The position numbers and the translations under genes are program-made. 64,000 nt of DNA, taken from assembly GCA_964633815.1 (NCBI GenBank), contig CAZWHW010000002.1, forward strand, positions 1 through 64,000, in the 5' to 3' direction. The notes under the pieces are model-generated. The model had not been told where the DNA came from and searched no databases. It was given only the letters and a program-made list of their open reading frames with translations. Shown here one piece after another: positions 45,478-55,979 of the stretch; position 1 is the first letter of the stretch, and each line of letters starts with the position of its first letter. The DNA comes from CALKZN01 sp964633815 (GTDB taxonomy: Bacteria; Pseudomonadota; Gammaproteobacteria; Arenicellales; Arenicellaceae).

Positions 45478-47901
45478 TTATGGACAAGCTGCTTGGTTAG
45501 TTGTTGTGTTTGTCCCAAGAATAACATTGGCAGTTGCATTATCAAAAGAAGGTTCTCCCAACGGTGTGCAGATAGTGTTATTTGACACATTTATAGTACC
45601 AGAACCAGTTGTTCGATTGCGTGAGCCAGCTGCTGAAGCACCATTGGTGTTCAAATTGTTTGCTGTTACATTTGCGGTATTCGTGATTCCTATAACATTG
45701 ACTGCATCTGCATTCGCACCTTGAGTAGTCACTGTATTTGCTGAAATAGTAATATTCCCACCGTTGTTAATTTGAATACCTTCATCACCCGCACCATTTG
45801 TAGCAATAGTGTTGTTAGTTAGTGTGATATCGCCTGTGGTACTACCGGTGCTGTTAATACCCTGACCATCAGTTGTGGTAATTGTGTTATTGCTAGCTGT
45901 AATATCACCTGATGAATTGCTAGTAATCACAACACCGGTGCTACTAGGGCCTGTTGTGGTAATCGAATTGTTAGTAATAGTAATCGGACCTTGAACACCT
46001 CTATTTTCAATGCCTTCTGCATTAGATCCAGTGGTATTCAGTGTGTTATTGCTAATTGCCACTGCTCCTATTGAGCCATTATTAAATACACCACGAGAAT
46101 TTTGTGCTGTGCCGGTGAATGTATTATTGCTAACTGTCACGTTGCCAATTGTAGCAGTGTTTTCAACACCATCACCATTTTGAGCGTTACTGACTAGAAT
46201 ATTATTGTTCACAAGAATATTGCCGACAGTGCCATTATTTTCTATGGTATTACTGTTAAGTGCATTTGTTGTTAATTTATTATTGGTGATATTAATTGTA
46301 CTAGTCGTTTGTGAGTTAAAGATGGCATCGCTATTGTTCCCATTGGTTGTAATATGACTGTCATTCACTGTGACAGGTGCAGCAGTTGAGTCATTTAAAA
46401 CACCATGGCGCGCATTGGCATTGATTGTTTCAATAACTAAGCGATTAATCGTGTTGTTGCCAGCTGTATTAATAACGCCAGTGTTGGCTGCTTGTGCTGA
46501 ATTAGTGATTATTGGTTTGTTTTGGGTAGTAAAACCACCAACACTTGATGTCAGAGTTTGACCAGCTTGTAAAGTAATACCCATTGTTTCATCAAACGTG
46601 CCGCCACCGCCATTGAGGTCGCAAACCCCACCGCCAGATTCACAAACGAAAACCGTTGCATTCGCAGGAGCTGCATTGACTGCTTCAGCTATGGTTTGAA
46701 ATGGAGTTTGCACTGAGCCTGTTGCAGCAGCCATATTATCAGGATCAACAAAATACACATTGTTGGCTAACACATTTGTATCCGACGATGACGTTGTTTC
46801 AGTTTCAACGGATTTTTCATTGCGAGTGCTTTGCGCCACTGTTTGTGAACGTAGGTTTTCATTCTCTTCAGGGTCGCTGATGTCCGTATTAATGCGCACG
46901 TCACGAACAATCATTTCGTGGTGCAAGCGATCTTCTAAGCTGCGGTTAGGAGTGCCAAATAAATTTTTAAGAACATTTTTCCATGTATTTTTGCCTGTCA
47001 AAGGCACTTCTAAGCGAGCACCTATAAAATAGTCACTGCCACGTTCACTTGGGTCAAAGCTATCTTCGAAATATTCAACATCAAAGGTGAGATAGTTGCC
47101 AGAACGAACTTGAATACGTGCTTTTGCGCCTTCAATATCATCGCTATTAAATGGGTTGTCATAAGAATAATAGCCACCAAAAAGACGTATTTCAGGACCT
47201 GTTTTTATTGGTATTTTAAAACCCAGTTCAACATCCCATCCGTCTAAAGCACCTTCAAACTGTTCGAAAGTGCGATTGGTTGTGACGCTGCGGGTAGTGA
47301 TGCGTCGATTGGTTGTGGTCGTGGTCGTTGTTTCAGTTCGAAAAGTTTGGCTGATGGTATTGCCTCTAGCTACAGGGATGGAATCACCAGATATTGTAGT
47401 TTGGCTGGCAATAGTTTGGCTAGTGTTGACTTGTGTGCTCGTTTGCGTTTCAGATGTTTCAAAACTGTTAACCAACTCAAGATCATCTTGCGCATCATAG
47501 ACATTCGCCCGGGCATCAAAAATTTTGCCTAGCCATTCTAAGCCTGCGCCTAATTGTTCATAGCGTAAGCCTAGGTTACTTTCTCTGGAATCGAAAAATA
47601 CATTCGCACCTAAGATGCCGCGATTTTTAAATAAATGCCGGTAACCAATGCCAGCATTAAACTGATTATTTCCTTCATCAGCCAGCACTACTCGTGGGTT
47701 AAAAAACAAGTGATTTGTATCGTTTTTCCAAATAGGAATAATAAAATCAACATAGCCTTCAATGATAGAATTACCTGCTCGAAGACCAATATTTGCCGTT
47801 GTGTTGTAACTGCTATTATCCTCTTCATGTGCTAAGCCAATGCTTGAAGTGAATATCAAGCTAAGCAGTAACACACTTTTTTTCAGTTCTATACCTAACA
47901 T
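45478..47901 (-). CDS. inverse autotransporter with beta-helix passenger
   Basis: An 807-residue surface protein. Signal peptide (about 1-24, SSIGLAHE), then an intimin/invasin-type beta-barrel domain (about 30-330; GNSIIEGYVDFIIPIW, NAGIGYRHLFKNRGILGANVFFD, DWDVELGFKIPI). A linker leads to a passenger of about 420 residues. It starts with VYFVDPDN...QTPFQTIAEAVNAAP, a pectate-lyase-like beta-helix cap, and continues with short Asn/Thr-rich repeats (ITNN, VSNNTF, ISNNTL, INNGGNI). Two cysteines near the end (CTPLGE, QAACP) could close the tip with a disulfide. Most inverse autotransporters carry Ig-like passengers, so a beta-helix is uncommon. Possible adhesin; ligand unknown. Confidence 0.85.
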   Translation of the reverse strand: MLGIELKKSVLLLSLIFTSSIGLAHEEDNSSYNTTANIGLRAGNSIIEGYVDFIIPIWKNDTNHLFFNPRVVLADEGNNQFNAGIGYRHLFKNRGILGANVFFDSRESNLGLRYEQLGAGLEWLGKIFDARANVYDAQDDLELVNSFETSETQTSTQVNTSQTIASQTTISGDSIPVARGNTISQTFRTETTTTTTTNRRITTRSVTTNRTFEQFEGALDGWDVELGFKIPIKTGPEIRLFGGYYSYDNPFNSDDIEGAKARIQVRSGNYLTFDVEYFEDSFDPSERGSDYFIGARLEVPLTGKNTWKNVLKNLFGTPNRSLEDRLHHEMIVRDVRINTDISDPEENENLRSQTVAQSTRNEKSVETETTSSSDTNVLANNVYFVDPDNMAAATGSVQTPFQTIAEAVNAAPANATVFVCESGGGVCDLNGGGGTFDETMGITLQAGQTLTSSVGGFTTQNKPIITNSAQAANTGVINTAGNNTINRLVIETINANARHGVLNDSTAAPVTVNDSHITTNGNNSDAIFNSQTTSTINITNNKLTTNALNSNTIENNGTVGNILVNNNILVSNAQNGDGVENTATIGNVTVSNNTFTGTAQNSRGVFNNGSIGAVAISNNTLNTTGSNAEGIENRGVQGPITITNNSITTTGPSSTGVVITSNSSGDITASNNTITTTDGQGINSTGSTTGDITLTNNTIATNGAGDEGIQINNGGNITISANTVTTQGANADAVNVIGITNTANVTANNLNTNGASAAGSRNRTTGSGTINVSNNTICTPLGEPSFDNATANVILGTNTTTNQAACP

Positions 47902-48023
47902 TGTAACCCTATACCATTTACCTATTCACAATCATACTAAAGTTTATTAATCACAATGTAATCAAATGTAACAAAGCCAAATTGAATGTAAAAACTTGGA
48001 AAATTTTATAAGTTATTGAATTT

Positions 48024-48725
48024 ATGTTAGAAAAAATAAATACAGTTTTGTTTGACCTTGATGGTACTTTAATTGATAGCGTGCCTGACATGAGGGCTGC
48101 AGTGAATGCCACTATGAGAGAACTTGGCAGGCCTGAATACTCTATAAAACAAATTACGCAATGGGTCGGCAATGGTTCCAAAATGTTGCTGACAAGGGCA
48201 CTAGCTGGCAAGTTTGATGCTGAGGTAGACGAATCAACGCTTACTAATGTCCTACCTTTGTTCTATAAACATTATGGAGAAAATCTATGTGCTGCTAGTC
48301 AAGTCTATGACGGTGTTTTGCCAGCATTGCGTGAGCTACAACAAGCTGGTATCAACATGGCTTGTGTTACCAATAAGCCGATTCAGTTCGCCGTGTCAGT
48401 GCTTGCAACATTTGAGCTTGATCAATTCATGTCTGTTGTTGTTGGTGGCGGCTCGCTGCCACAACTAAAACCAGATCCTGAGCCACTTTTCTTCGCTTGT
48501 CAACAGCTAGGTATTGATGGAAAAAAACACAGTCAAACGGTTCTTATGGTTGGTGATTCTGGTAGTGACATGAAAGCCGCGAGAGCTGCTGGCATGCAAA
48601 GCATCGCAGTTGACTATGGCTATCCACAAGGCGCCAATTTGCTTAATTTAGGCGCGGAAAAAATGATTTCTAATATGCAAGAATTGCCAAAATTATTAAA
48701 GGCAACGGTTTCTAGGGGTGTTTAA
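48024..48725 (+). CDS. gph: phosphoglycolate phosphatase
   Basis: A 233-residue HAD-family phosphatase that removes 2-phosphoglycolate. Motif I LFDLDGTLIDSVPD, motif II VTNKP, Lys in LKPDPEP and motif IV VGDSGSDMKAARAAG are present, with an alpha-helical cap in between. In many relatives gph sits between rpe and trpE; here the autotransporter, an acetyltransferase and pntAB have come between them. Confidence 0.92.
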   Translation: MLEKINTVLFDLDGTLIDSVPDMRAAVNATMRELGRPEYSIKQITQWVGNGSKMLLTRALAGKFDAEVDESTLTNVLPLFYKHYGENLCAASQVYDGVLPALRELQQAGINMACVTNKPIQFAVSVLATFELDQFMSVVVGGGSLPQLKPDPEPLFFACQQLGIDGKKHSQTVLMVGDSGSDMKAARAAGMQSIAVDYGYPQGANLLNLGAEKMISNMQELPKLLKATVSRGV

Positions 48726-48762
48726 ATCACCTGAATGTTTGCAAGTCTGTCTAAAAAGGAGT

Positions 48763-49269
48763 TTATATTGATCCTTTCGGTATGATGTACCAACAATAAG
48801 GAATGTTATCTCTATGGCCAGTATGATCAAGGTTCGCGCCAATTTTTTCTGCTGCCATACGTGATCGAATATTTTCTTCACCGATATGTAGCCAGACTGT
48901 TTCAAAGTATTGCCAAGCATGGTGGAGCATGAGTTGTTTTAATTCGTGATTAGTCTTGCCACCCCAGTATTTTGTGGTCAAAAATGTGTAGCCAATTGCA
49001 ACTTCATTAAGTTTAAAATCTATTTCATAATAACGTGATGAGCCAATAAGTTGCGTATTACTTTTATCAATAATAGCGAGTGCATTTTCTTGAATTGCTT
49101 GCTCAAACCAAGATTCAATATTTGCTTTTTTATAGCTATCTTTTTTTGGATGTCCTTGCCATATTTTTGGGTCTGATCTGGCAAGATTTAGCTCATCAAA
49201 ATCTGTCGAGAGCATCTCTCTGATCAATAAATTTTCACTCTCTAGAGTTTTGGTTGGATTGAAAGTCAT
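48763..49269 (-). CDS. GNAT acetyltransferase (RimJ/RimL-like)
   Basis: A 168-residue GNAT acetyltransferase. LESENLLIREMLSTDFDELNLARSDP is the usual N-terminus of RimJ/RimL-type enzymes; IGSSRYYEIDFKLNEVAIGYTFLT and EENIRSRMAAEKIGANLDH form the acetyl-CoA-binding core and the closing helix. ATG at 49269 is preferred over a longer frame starting at 49308, which enters the pnt terminator. Acceptor substrate unknown. Confidence 0.85.
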   Translation of the reverse strand: MTFNPTKTLESENLLIREMLSTDFDELNLARSDPKIWQGHPKKDSYKKANIESWFEQAIQENALAIIDKSNTQLIGSSRYYEIDFKLNEVAIGYTFLTTKYWGGKTNHELKQLMLHHAWQYFETVWLHIGEENIRSRMAAEKIGANLDHTGHRDNIPYCWYIIPKGSI

Positions 49270-49294
49270 TTGTCTATATCTAATTAGATGGAGC

Positions 49295-49322
49295 AATAAA
49301 AAGGGCATGCTAATGCATGCCC
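49295..49322 (-). terminator. Rho-independent terminator of the pnt operon
   Basis: Stem GGGCATGC (49303..49310) and GCATGCCC (49315..49322) with loop TAAT; on the minus strand it is followed by TTTTTATT. It lies 28 bp past the pntB stop. Confidence 0.88.
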
Positions 49323-49350
49323 TAGATTATATCGTTGCTAAAAAAGCCTG

Positions 49351-50721
49351 TTAGGTAATTTTTTGCAATAAGAGATCTACTGATGCTTTGGCATCCCCAT
49401 AAAACATGCGGGTGTTCTCTTTGAAGAACAATGGGTTTTCGATCCCTGAATAGCCAGCGCCTTGACCTCGTTTGGAAACAAAAACTTGCTTTGCTTTCCA
49501 TACCTCAAGCACTGGCATGCCAGCGATAGGACTGTTTGGATCTTCTTGCGCAGCAGGGTTCACAATGTCATTTGAGCCAATGACGATAACCACATCAACT
49601 TCTGGGAAATCATCGTTGATTTCATCCATTTCATAGACAATATCGTAGGGAACTTTTGCTTCCGCTAATAAGACATTCATATGCCCTGGCAGGCGGCCTG
49701 CAACTGGGTGAATGGCAAAGCGTACTTTCTTGCCTTTTGCCGTTAAGCGGCGAGTCAGTTCCGAAACCGATTGTTGAGCTTGCGCAACTGCCATGCCATA
49801 GCCTGGCACAATCATAATGTCGTTTGCTTCTTGTAAAGAGGCTGCAACACTATCGGCATCAATTGCGATTTGTTCGCCTTCAATTTCCATTGCCGGACCA
49901 GTCGCATTGCCAAAGCCACCTAAAATGACAGATAAAAATTGACGGTTCATGGCTTTACACATGATGTAGGATAAAATTGCACCAGATGAACCAACTAGCG
50001 CGCCTGTGACAATTAATAAGTCATTGCCAAGTAAAAACCCTGTTGCCGCAGCCGCCCAGCCTGAATAACTGTTGAGCATGGACACAACCACGGGCATGTC
50101 GGCGCCACCAATGGCAAGCACAAGATGCGCGCCAATCACGAAAGCAATGAGTGTCATTAAATATAATGTCCATGAGCCAGCGTGGTTCATGTACATCAAC
50201 AATAAGATGATAGATGTTCCAAGCATGGCAAGATTTAGCAGGTGGCGGCCTGGCAAGATCAATGCTTTGCCATCAAGTTTTCCAGCTAATTTGCCATAGG
50301 CAACAATAGAGCCTGTGAATGTGATTGCACCGATAAAAACGCCAAGAAATACTTCGATTTCATGAATGACGCGCTCAGCATGCGGCAAATCACCAACGGT
50401 TAAATCAGAATTGATACCAATAAACACAGCCGCTAAGCCAACAAAGCAATGTAGGGCAGCGACTAATTGTGGCATACCTGTCATTTCAACACTGTTTGCA
50501 ACAGCAGCGCCTATAGCGCCGCCAATCATTAATACAATGATGAGCATTAAACCAGTATCGACTTGTGGACCTGCTAAGGTCGCAATGACTGCGATGCCCA
50601 TGCCGACAATACCGTACCATACAGCGCGTTTAGCGCTTTCATGGTTAGATAAACCACCTAAAGCTAGGATGAATAAAACAGATGCAGCAATATAAGCTGC
50701 GGTTTGAAGTCCGAATGACAT
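49351..50721 (-). CDS. pntB: NAD(P) transhydrogenase subunit beta
   Basis: A 456-residue membrane subunit with about eight to nine helices (1-260) and a C-terminal NADP(H)-binding domain III (about 280-456; [58 protein letters not shown]). With PntA it uses the proton gradient to reduce NADP with NADH. It starts 15 bp after pntA. Confidence 0.97.
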   Translation of the reverse strand: MSFGLQTAAYIAASVLFILALGGLSNHESAKRAVWYGIVGMGIAVIATLAGPQVDTGLMLIIVLMIGGAIGAAVANSVEMTGMPQLVAALHCFVGLAAVFIGINSDLTVGDLPHAERVIHEIEVFLGVFIGAITFTGSIVAYGKLAGKLDGKALILPGRHLLNLAMLGTSIILLLMYMNHAGSWTLYLMTLIAFVIGAHLVLAIGGADMPVVVSMLNSYSGWAAAATGFLLGNDLLIVTGALVGSSGAILSYIMCKAMNRQFLSVILGGFGNATGPAMEIEGEQIAIDADSVAASLQEANDIMIVPGYGMAVAQAQQSVSELTRRLTAKGKKVRFAIHPVAGRLPGHMNVLLAEAKVPYDIVYEMDEINDDFPEVDVVIVIGSNDIVNPAAQEDPNSPIAGMPVLEVWKAKQVFVSKRGQGAGYSGIENPLFFKENTRMFYGDAKASVDLLLQKIT

Positions 50722-50736
50722 AATTTTCTCCTCAGC

Positions 50737-52305
50737 TTATGATTTTTGGAACATTTGCAACATACGTCGAGTGACCATAAAGCCGCCGACAATGTTGATT
50801 GTTGCGATGAGTACTGAGATCCCTGCAAGAAGGGTCACAATTGCACCTCCTGAGTTGATCTGCAGTAATGCGCCAAGCACAATAATGCCTGAAATAGCAT
50901 TGGTAATAGCCATTAGCGGAGTATGTAATGCATGGTTTACGTTCCAAATGACTTGGAAGCCCACAAAGCATGCCAAAACGAACACAATAAAGTGTTGCAT
51001 GAATGAGGCAGGTGCATAGTTGCCGATTAATAGCATTAAAAGACCGCCGAGAGCAAGCAATCCAATTTGTTGTTTGCCAGCTTTTTTCATTTCCGCGGCT
51101 TCGTCAGTCGCTATTTCTTCGGCTGTTTTTTCAGACTCTTTTGTTGCTTGCGCAGCAATGGCCTGAATTTTAGGCGGTGGTGGTGGAAAAGTAATTTCAC
51201 CCGCGTGCGTAATCGTTGCACCACGAATCACATCGTCTTCCATGTCATGCTTAATCATGCCATCTTTTTCGGGAGTGAGATCAGTTAACATGTGACGAAT
51301 ATTTGTTGAATAGAGTTCAGAGGATTGCGTTGCCATACGGCTTGGAAAGTCGGTGTAACCAATCACAGTGACGCCATTTTTTGAAACAACTTTTTCGTCG
51401 GCAACAGTTAAGTCGCAGTTACCACCGCGCTCGGCTGCTAAATCAACTACAACTGAACCAGGTTTCATTGCCGCAACCATATCTTTAAGCCAAAGTTTTG
51501 GTGCGTCACGCCCAGGAATGAGGGCAGTTGTGATGACGATATCAACTTCAGGAGCTTGCTCGCGAAAACATTCTAATTGTTTTTCACGAAATTCTGGGCT
51601 TGAGGGAGCAGCATAGCCGCCAGTCTCTGCGCCATCGCCAGCAGAGTCTTTAAAATCTAAAAATAAGAATTCAGCACCCATAGATTCAATTTGTTCAGAT
51701 ACTTCAGGTCGAACATCAAATGCTCTAACGATTGCGCCAAGAGACTGCGCAGTGCCGATTGCAGCTAAACCTGCAACACCTGCACCGATAACAAGCACTT
51801 TGGCAGGTGGTACTTTCCCTGCTGCAGTAATTTGACCCGTGAAAAAACGGCCAAAATGATTCCCTGCTTCAATCACAGCGCGGTAACCAGCGATATTAGC
51901 CATTGATGACAGGGCATCCATTTTTTGCGCACGACTAATACGCGGAACCATGTCCATGGCAATTACGCTCGCACCTTTGCTTTTGCCTGCATCTAGTAAC
52001 TCTTGATTTTGCGCAGGATAACCAAATGAAATAAGTGTTTTGCTTTTGTTTAGTTTCTTTGTTTCTGCAACAGAAGGTGGGCGCACTTTAGCAATGACAT
52101 CCGCTTGCTTCCATAATTCAGTTGCAGTCTTGATGATTGTGACGCCTGCTGCTTCATAGTCTGCATCAGAAAAGTTTGCATTTTTGCCAGCACCAGCTTG
52201 GATCAAGCAGCTATGACCTAGTTTTTGAATTTGTGCAGCGGAATTAGGTGTCATGGCAACACGCATTTCACCAACGGTTGTCTCAGTTGGAATACCTATT
52301 TTCAT
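50737..52305 (-). CDS. pntA: NAD(P) transhydrogenase subunit alpha
   Basis: A 522-residue subunit. NAD(H)-binding domain I (about 1-380; [41 protein letters not shown]) is joined to four C-terminal membrane helices (about 415-510), as in the undivided E. coli PntA. A ribosome site (AAGGAG) precedes the ATG on the minus strand. Confidence 0.97.
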   Translation of the reverse strand: MKIGIPTETTVGEMRVAMTPNSAAQIQKLGHSCLIQAGAGKNANFSDADYEAAGVTIIKTATELWKQADVIAKVRPPSVAETKKLNKSKTLISFGYPAQNQELLDAGKSKGASVIAMDMVPRISRAQKMDALSSMANIAGYRAVIEAGNHFGRFFTGQITAAGKVPPAKVLVIGAGVAGLAAIGTAQSLGAIVRAFDVRPEVSEQIESMGAEFLFLDFKDSAGDGAETGGYAAPSSPEFREKQLECFREQAPEVDIVITTALIPGRDAPKLWLKDMVAAMKPGSVVVDLAAERGGNCDLTVADEKVVSKNGVTVIGYTDFPSRMATQSSELYSTNIRHMLTDLTPEKDGMIKHDMEDDVIRGATITHAGEITFPPPPPKIQAIAAQATKESEKTAEEIATDEAAEMKKAGKQQIGLLALGGLLMLLIGNYAPASFMQHFIVFVLACFVGFQVIWNVNHALHTPLMAITNAISGIIVLGALLQINSGGAIVTLLAGISVLIATINIVGGFMVTRRMLQMFQKS

Positions 52306-52575
52306 AAATTCTCCTTAAAAAATTATTCTTGGTATATATAAATTGTTTAATTTTAGTTTTGCACAGTTTTAATGCAAAACTTAGGTTGAATAATTGTCTT
52401 TTGATCAAGTAATTTATTACTTGTAATTAGCTGATCAAAAAACAAAAACTTCAGTTCAAAATTCTAACACAAGTGAATTAAAGTAATATCAACATACAAT
52501 TTTGCATATCCAAAAATTGCAGAACAAGATTATTTTTTTGTTCGTATTAAGAAAAGGACTTTTTTTACAAACTAC
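52306..52575. other. AT-rich gap between pntA and the trp promoter
   Basis: About 270 very AT-rich bases upstream of two divergent operons. No ORF, RNA gene or clear operator is seen. A promoter for pntAB should lie here. Confidence 0.4.
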
Positions 52576-52604
52576 TTGGAGTAATTTCATTAAATGAGTA
52601 GAAT
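52576..52604 (+). promoter_or_regulatory. candidate trp operon promoter
   Basis: TTGGAG (52576..52581), 17-bp spacer, TAGAAT (52599..52604), about 50 bp upstream of the leader peptide start. No TrpR operator resembling the E. coli one is visible. Confidence 0.5.
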
Positions 52605-52656
52605 CAAAATTCGCGGTTGTTTTACGAAAACCGATTCAAATATTTAATCAATAAAT

Positions 52657-52698
52657 ATGAAGCTTTTGAATAATAAAATTTGGCGTTGGCAAAATTAA
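52657..52698 (+). CDS. trpL: trp operon leader peptide
   Basis: A 13-residue ORF, MKLLNNKIWRWQN, begins at ATG 52657 and ends at TAA 52696..52698, 62 bp upstream of trpE. Two Trp codons separated by one Arg codon are what attenuation needs: ribosome stalling there when charged tRNA-Trp is scarce changes the RNA fold and lets transcription continue. A short GC stem with a T-run follows at 52711. Much too short for usual gene finding; its placement and content make it convincing. Confidence 0.85.
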   Translation: MKLLNNKIWRWQN

Positions 52699-52710
52699 TT
52701 ATGGTTAGTT

Positions 52711-52737
52711 CCGCTGGTTTGCGGTTTCATTTTTTTT
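52711..52737 (+). terminator. trp attenuator terminator
   Basis: CCGC (52711..52714) and GCGG (52721..52724) with a 6-nt loop form a short GC stem, followed by TTTCATTTTTTTT. It lies 12 bp after the leader stop and 24 bp before trpE. The stem is short, so termination efficiency is uncertain. Confidence 0.6.
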
Positions 52738-52760
52738 GTTAAATTTTTATTGGTTTTATT

Positions 52761-54320
52761 ATGTTCTCGACATCTTCGCTTTCTCATTCTGAATTTTTGG
52801 CGTTTGCCAAACAAGGTTGTACACATGTTCCAATTGTGCGAGAAGTGCTGGCTGATCTGGACACTCCAGTTAGCACCTTTTTAAAACTTGCAGATCAGCC
52901 TTTTAGCTATGTGTTTGAATCGATTCAAGGTGGCGATAAGTGGGGGCGTTATTCGATTATTGGCTTGCCGTGCCAGCGAATCTATGAGTTTCGAGGCAAG
53001 CAATTTAAGACCTTCGAATGCGGATCACTTGTTTCTGAAGTAGAGGTTGAAAACCCCTTAAACACCATTCGTGAACTTCAAGCAAGGTATAAAGTTGCTA
53101 ATCGAGAAGGCTTACCACCCATGCATGGCGGTTTGGTCGGTCATTTAGGTTATGAAACTATTCAATATATTGAAGCTCGTTTGGCTAAGACTTCTAATCC
53201 AGATCCGTTAGGTGTGCCAGACATATTATTGATGGAATCGTCAGATGTATTGGTTTTTGATAATGTTTCCGGACGAATTTATTTAATTACCCTAGCGGAA
53301 ACCGCAAATGAAAATGGCTTAGATATTGCTGAGCAGCGCCTGACCGATATTGCGTGTTTATTACGTAGTCAGATTGTTCGAGAGAATAGTTCATCTGTTA
53401 GCAATATTGGTGAACAAGATTATACAGTCCATTTTCAGCAAGCAGATTTCGAAGCAGCTGTCGAAAATTGTCGGGAATACATTCGTGAAGGTGACATCAT
53501 GCAAGTGGTTTTATCCCAGCGTTTATCTACATCTTTTTCTCAGGCGCCATTCGATGTATATCGCGCTTTGCGAACAATTAATCCATCACCGTATATGTAT
53601 TTTATGGATTTGGGGGAATATCAAATTATTGGTTCTTCGCCAGAGATTTTAGTGAGCCTAAATCATGAAGCAGATAATAAACGCAAAGTCACTGTTAGGC
53701 CTATTGCTGGGACACGTAAACGTGGTTCAAATGAAGCAGATGATTTGCTTTTAGAAAAAGAATTATTATCGGATCCAAAAGAATTAGCAGAACACTTGAT
53801 GCTTATTGATCTTGGGCGTAATGATGTGGGTAGAATAGCTCAAACTGGTACAGTTGAATTGACTGAAAAAATGATCGTAGAGCGTTATTCGCACGTGATG
53901 CATATCGTTTCCAATGTCGATGGTGAGTTGCTAGCAGATATGGATGCTATGGACGTATTAGCAGCCACATTTCCAGCAGGCACCGTTAGCGGCGCGCCAA
54001 AAATTAGAGCAATGGAAATCATCGCGGAACTAGAACCTTATAAACGTGGAGTTTATTCAGGTGCAGTAGGCTATATCGGTTGGCAAGGTAATATGGATAC
54101 TGCCATTGCAATTCGCACAGCTGTAGTTAAAGATGGAATCTTATATGTTCAAGCGGGGGCGGGCATTGTTGCTGATTCAGTGCCTCGCTATGAATGGGAA
54201 GAAACTATGAACAAAGCGCGTGCCTTATTAGCAGCGGTTGAAATGGCAGCCAATGGTTTGTGTGCGTCAGATAAAAAGAATGACCAAAAGCTTAACTCAA
54301 AGGAAGGTGCATCATGTTAG
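52761..54320 (+). CDS. trpE: anthranilate synthase component I
   Basis: A 519-residue chorismate-using enzyme making anthranilate with TrpG. The C-terminal chorismate-binding domain (about 230-495) has [76 protein letters not shown] and the GAGIVADS end. The N-terminal domain bears the Trp feedback site. It overlaps trpG by 7 bases. Confidence 0.96.
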   Translation: MFSTSSLSHSEFLAFAKQGCTHVPIVREVLADLDTPVSTFLKLADQPFSYVFESIQGGDKWGRYSIIGLPCQRIYEFRGKQFKTFECGSLVSEVEVENPLNTIRELQARYKVANREGLPPMHGGLVGHLGYETIQYIEARLAKTSNPDPLGVPDILLMESSDVLVFDNVSGRIYLITLAETANENGLDIAEQRLTDIACLLRSQIVRENSSSVSNIGEQDYTVHFQQADFEAAVENCREYIREGDIMQVVLSQRLSTSFSQAPFDVYRALRTINPSPYMYFMDLGEYQIIGSSPEILVSLNHEADNKRKVTVRPIAGTRKRGSNEADDLLLEKELLSDPKELAEHLMLIDLGRNDVGRIAQTGTVELTEKMIVERYSHVMHIVSNVDGELLADMDAMDVLAATFPAGTVSGAPKIRAMEIIAELEPYKRGVYSGAVGYIGWQGNMDTAIAIRTAVVKDGILYVQAGAGIVADSVPRYEWEETMNKARALLAAVEMAANGLCASDKKNDQKLNSKEGASC

Positions 54321-54880
54321 TGATGATAGACAACTATGATTCATTTACGTATAACTTGGTTCAATATTTAGGTGAATTGGGTGAAGATGTTAAAACATTT
54401 CGTAATGACGAAATCACTTTAGCTGAAATTGAGGCATTGAATCCAGATCGCATTATGCTATCCCCAGGGCCATGTACACCAAACGAAGCAGGAATTTCAT
54501 TAAAGGTTATTGATCATTTCACAGGTAAAGTACCGTTAATGGGAGTGTGCCTTGGACATCAATCGATTGGCCAGGCTTTTGGTGGGAAAATTGTGCATGC
54601 AAAAAGTATTATGCATGGTAAAACATCGATGATGACACATACTGATGTAGGCGTTTTTACAGGTTTGCCTAGCCCTTATCAAATCACAAGATATCATTCA
54701 TTGGTAATTGAAAAAGCATCATTGCCAGATTGTTTAGAAGTGACTGCTTGGACGGATGATGGTGAGATTATGGGTGTTAGACACAAACAGTTTCTGATTG
54801 AAGGAGTGCAGTTTCATCCTGAGTCAATTTTGACAGAGCACGGTCATGCTTTATTAGAGAATTTTTTGAAATTATCCTAA
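54314..54880 (+). CDS. trpG: anthranilate synthase glutaminase component
   Basis: A 188-residue class I glutamine amidotransferase supplying ammonia to TrpE. Catalytic Cys in [16 protein letters not shown] and the His-Glu pair in [13 protein letters not shown] are present. It may double as PabA for folate synthesis, as single copies often do. Unfused, unlike E. coli TrpGD. A GCTTTTAA/TTAAAAGC hairpin (54884..54906) lies before trpD. Confidence 0.95.
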   Translation: MLVMIDNYDSFTYNLVQYLGELGEDVKTFRNDEITLAEIEALNPDRIMLSPGPCTPNEAGISLKVIDHFTGKVPLMGVCLGHQSIGQAFGGKIVHAKSIMHGKTSMMTHTDVGVFTGLPSPYQITRYHSLVIEKASLPDCLEVTAWTDDGEIMGVRHKQFLIEGVQFHPESILTEHGHALLENFLKLS

Positions 54881-54926
54881 GCAGCTTTTAAACATAGATT
54901 AAAAGCATAGGCATTCGGAGAACAAC

Positions 54927-55970
54927 ATGAACATTCAAGATGCAATTAAAGTAGTAATTGATGCGATCGATTTAAGCCGTGAAGAAATGCAATCGGTGAT
55001 GCAGCAGATCATGACAGGTGAAACAACCCCTGCACAAATAGGTGGCTTATTGGTAGCATTACGGATGAAGGGTGAAACGATTCAAGAAATTACTGCAGCG
55101 GCTCAGGTTATGAGTTCTCTGGCTGAGCCTGTAGCTATTGAGTTGCCGAATTTGATCGATATTGTCGGCACTGGTGGTGATGGTATTAGTACATTTAATA
55201 TTTCAACGGCAAGTGCCTTTGTTGCTGCTGCTGCTGGTGCCAATGTTGCCAAACATGGTAATCGTTCAGTGTCTTCTAAATCAGGTAGTGCGGATTTACT
55301 TGAACAGGCCGGAGCAGAATTGAGTTTGCAGGCGAAACAAGTAGCCGCAGTTATCGAACAAGCGGGTGTAGGTTTTATGTTTGCGCCGATGCATCACAGC
55401 GCGATGAAGCATGCTATTGGTCCGCGCAAAGAAATGGCGGTGCGGACTATTTTTAATGTGCTTGGTCCTTTAACTAACCCAGCAGGTGTCAAGAGACAAG
55501 TGGTTGGAGTATTTGCAAAAGATTTAACAGACACGTTGGCAAATGTTTTTGCAGAGCTGGGTAGTGAACATACTTTAGTAGTGCATTCGGATGATGGAAT
55601 GGATGAAATTAGCATTTCAGCCCCGACGACTATTTCAGAAATGAACGCACACAAAAATAAGGGTAAAGTTGAAACCTATAAAGTGTCGCCAGAAGATTTT
55701 GGCTTGAAATCAAGTTCATTAGAAGAATTAGTGGTAGCAGATTCAAGCGAGTCGTTGCAATTGATTCATAAAGTGTTTGCTGGAGAACATTGTGCTGCTA
55801 GAGACGCCGTTGCCTTAAATGCAGGTGCTGGAATTTATGTGTCAGGCTTAGCAAATAGTTTAGCAGTGGGTGTTGAAAAAGCACTCACTGTTATTGATGC
55901 AGGCCAGGCACAAGAAAAGCTTAGTGCTTATGTTCTAGCAACCCAAGCCGTTGCAACACAAAATAATTAG
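54927..55970 (+). CDS. trpD: anthranilate phosphoribosyltransferase
   Basis: A 347-residue enzyme joining anthranilate and PRPP. The PRPP motif VGTGGDGISTFNIST, the KHGNRSVSSKSGSADLLE anthranilate/Mg segment and FAPMHHSAMKHAIGPRKE are intact. It ends 9 bp before trpC. Confidence 0.97.
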   Translation: MNIQDAIKVVIDAIDLSREEMQSVMQQIMTGETTPAQIGGLLVALRMKGETIQEITAAAQVMSSLAEPVAIELPNLIDIVGTGGDGISTFNISTASAFVAAAAGANVAKHGNRSVSSKSGSADLLEQAGAELSLQAKQVAAVIEQAGVGFMFAPMHHSAMKHAIGPRKEMAVRTIFNVLGPLTNPAGVKRQVVGVFAKDLTDTLANVFAELGSEHTLVVHSDDGMDEISISAPTTISEMNAHKNKGKVETYKVSPEDFGLKSSSLEELVVADSSESLQLIHKVFAGEHCAARDAVALNAGAGIYVSGLANSLAVGVEKALTVIDAGQAQEKLSAYVLATQAVATQNN

Positions 55971-55979
55971 AGATGAATA

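Noticed and set aside
45478..46500. Repetitive Asn/Thr codons considered as non-coding repeats
   Set aside because: They keep frame in a long ORF and give a beta-helix pattern.
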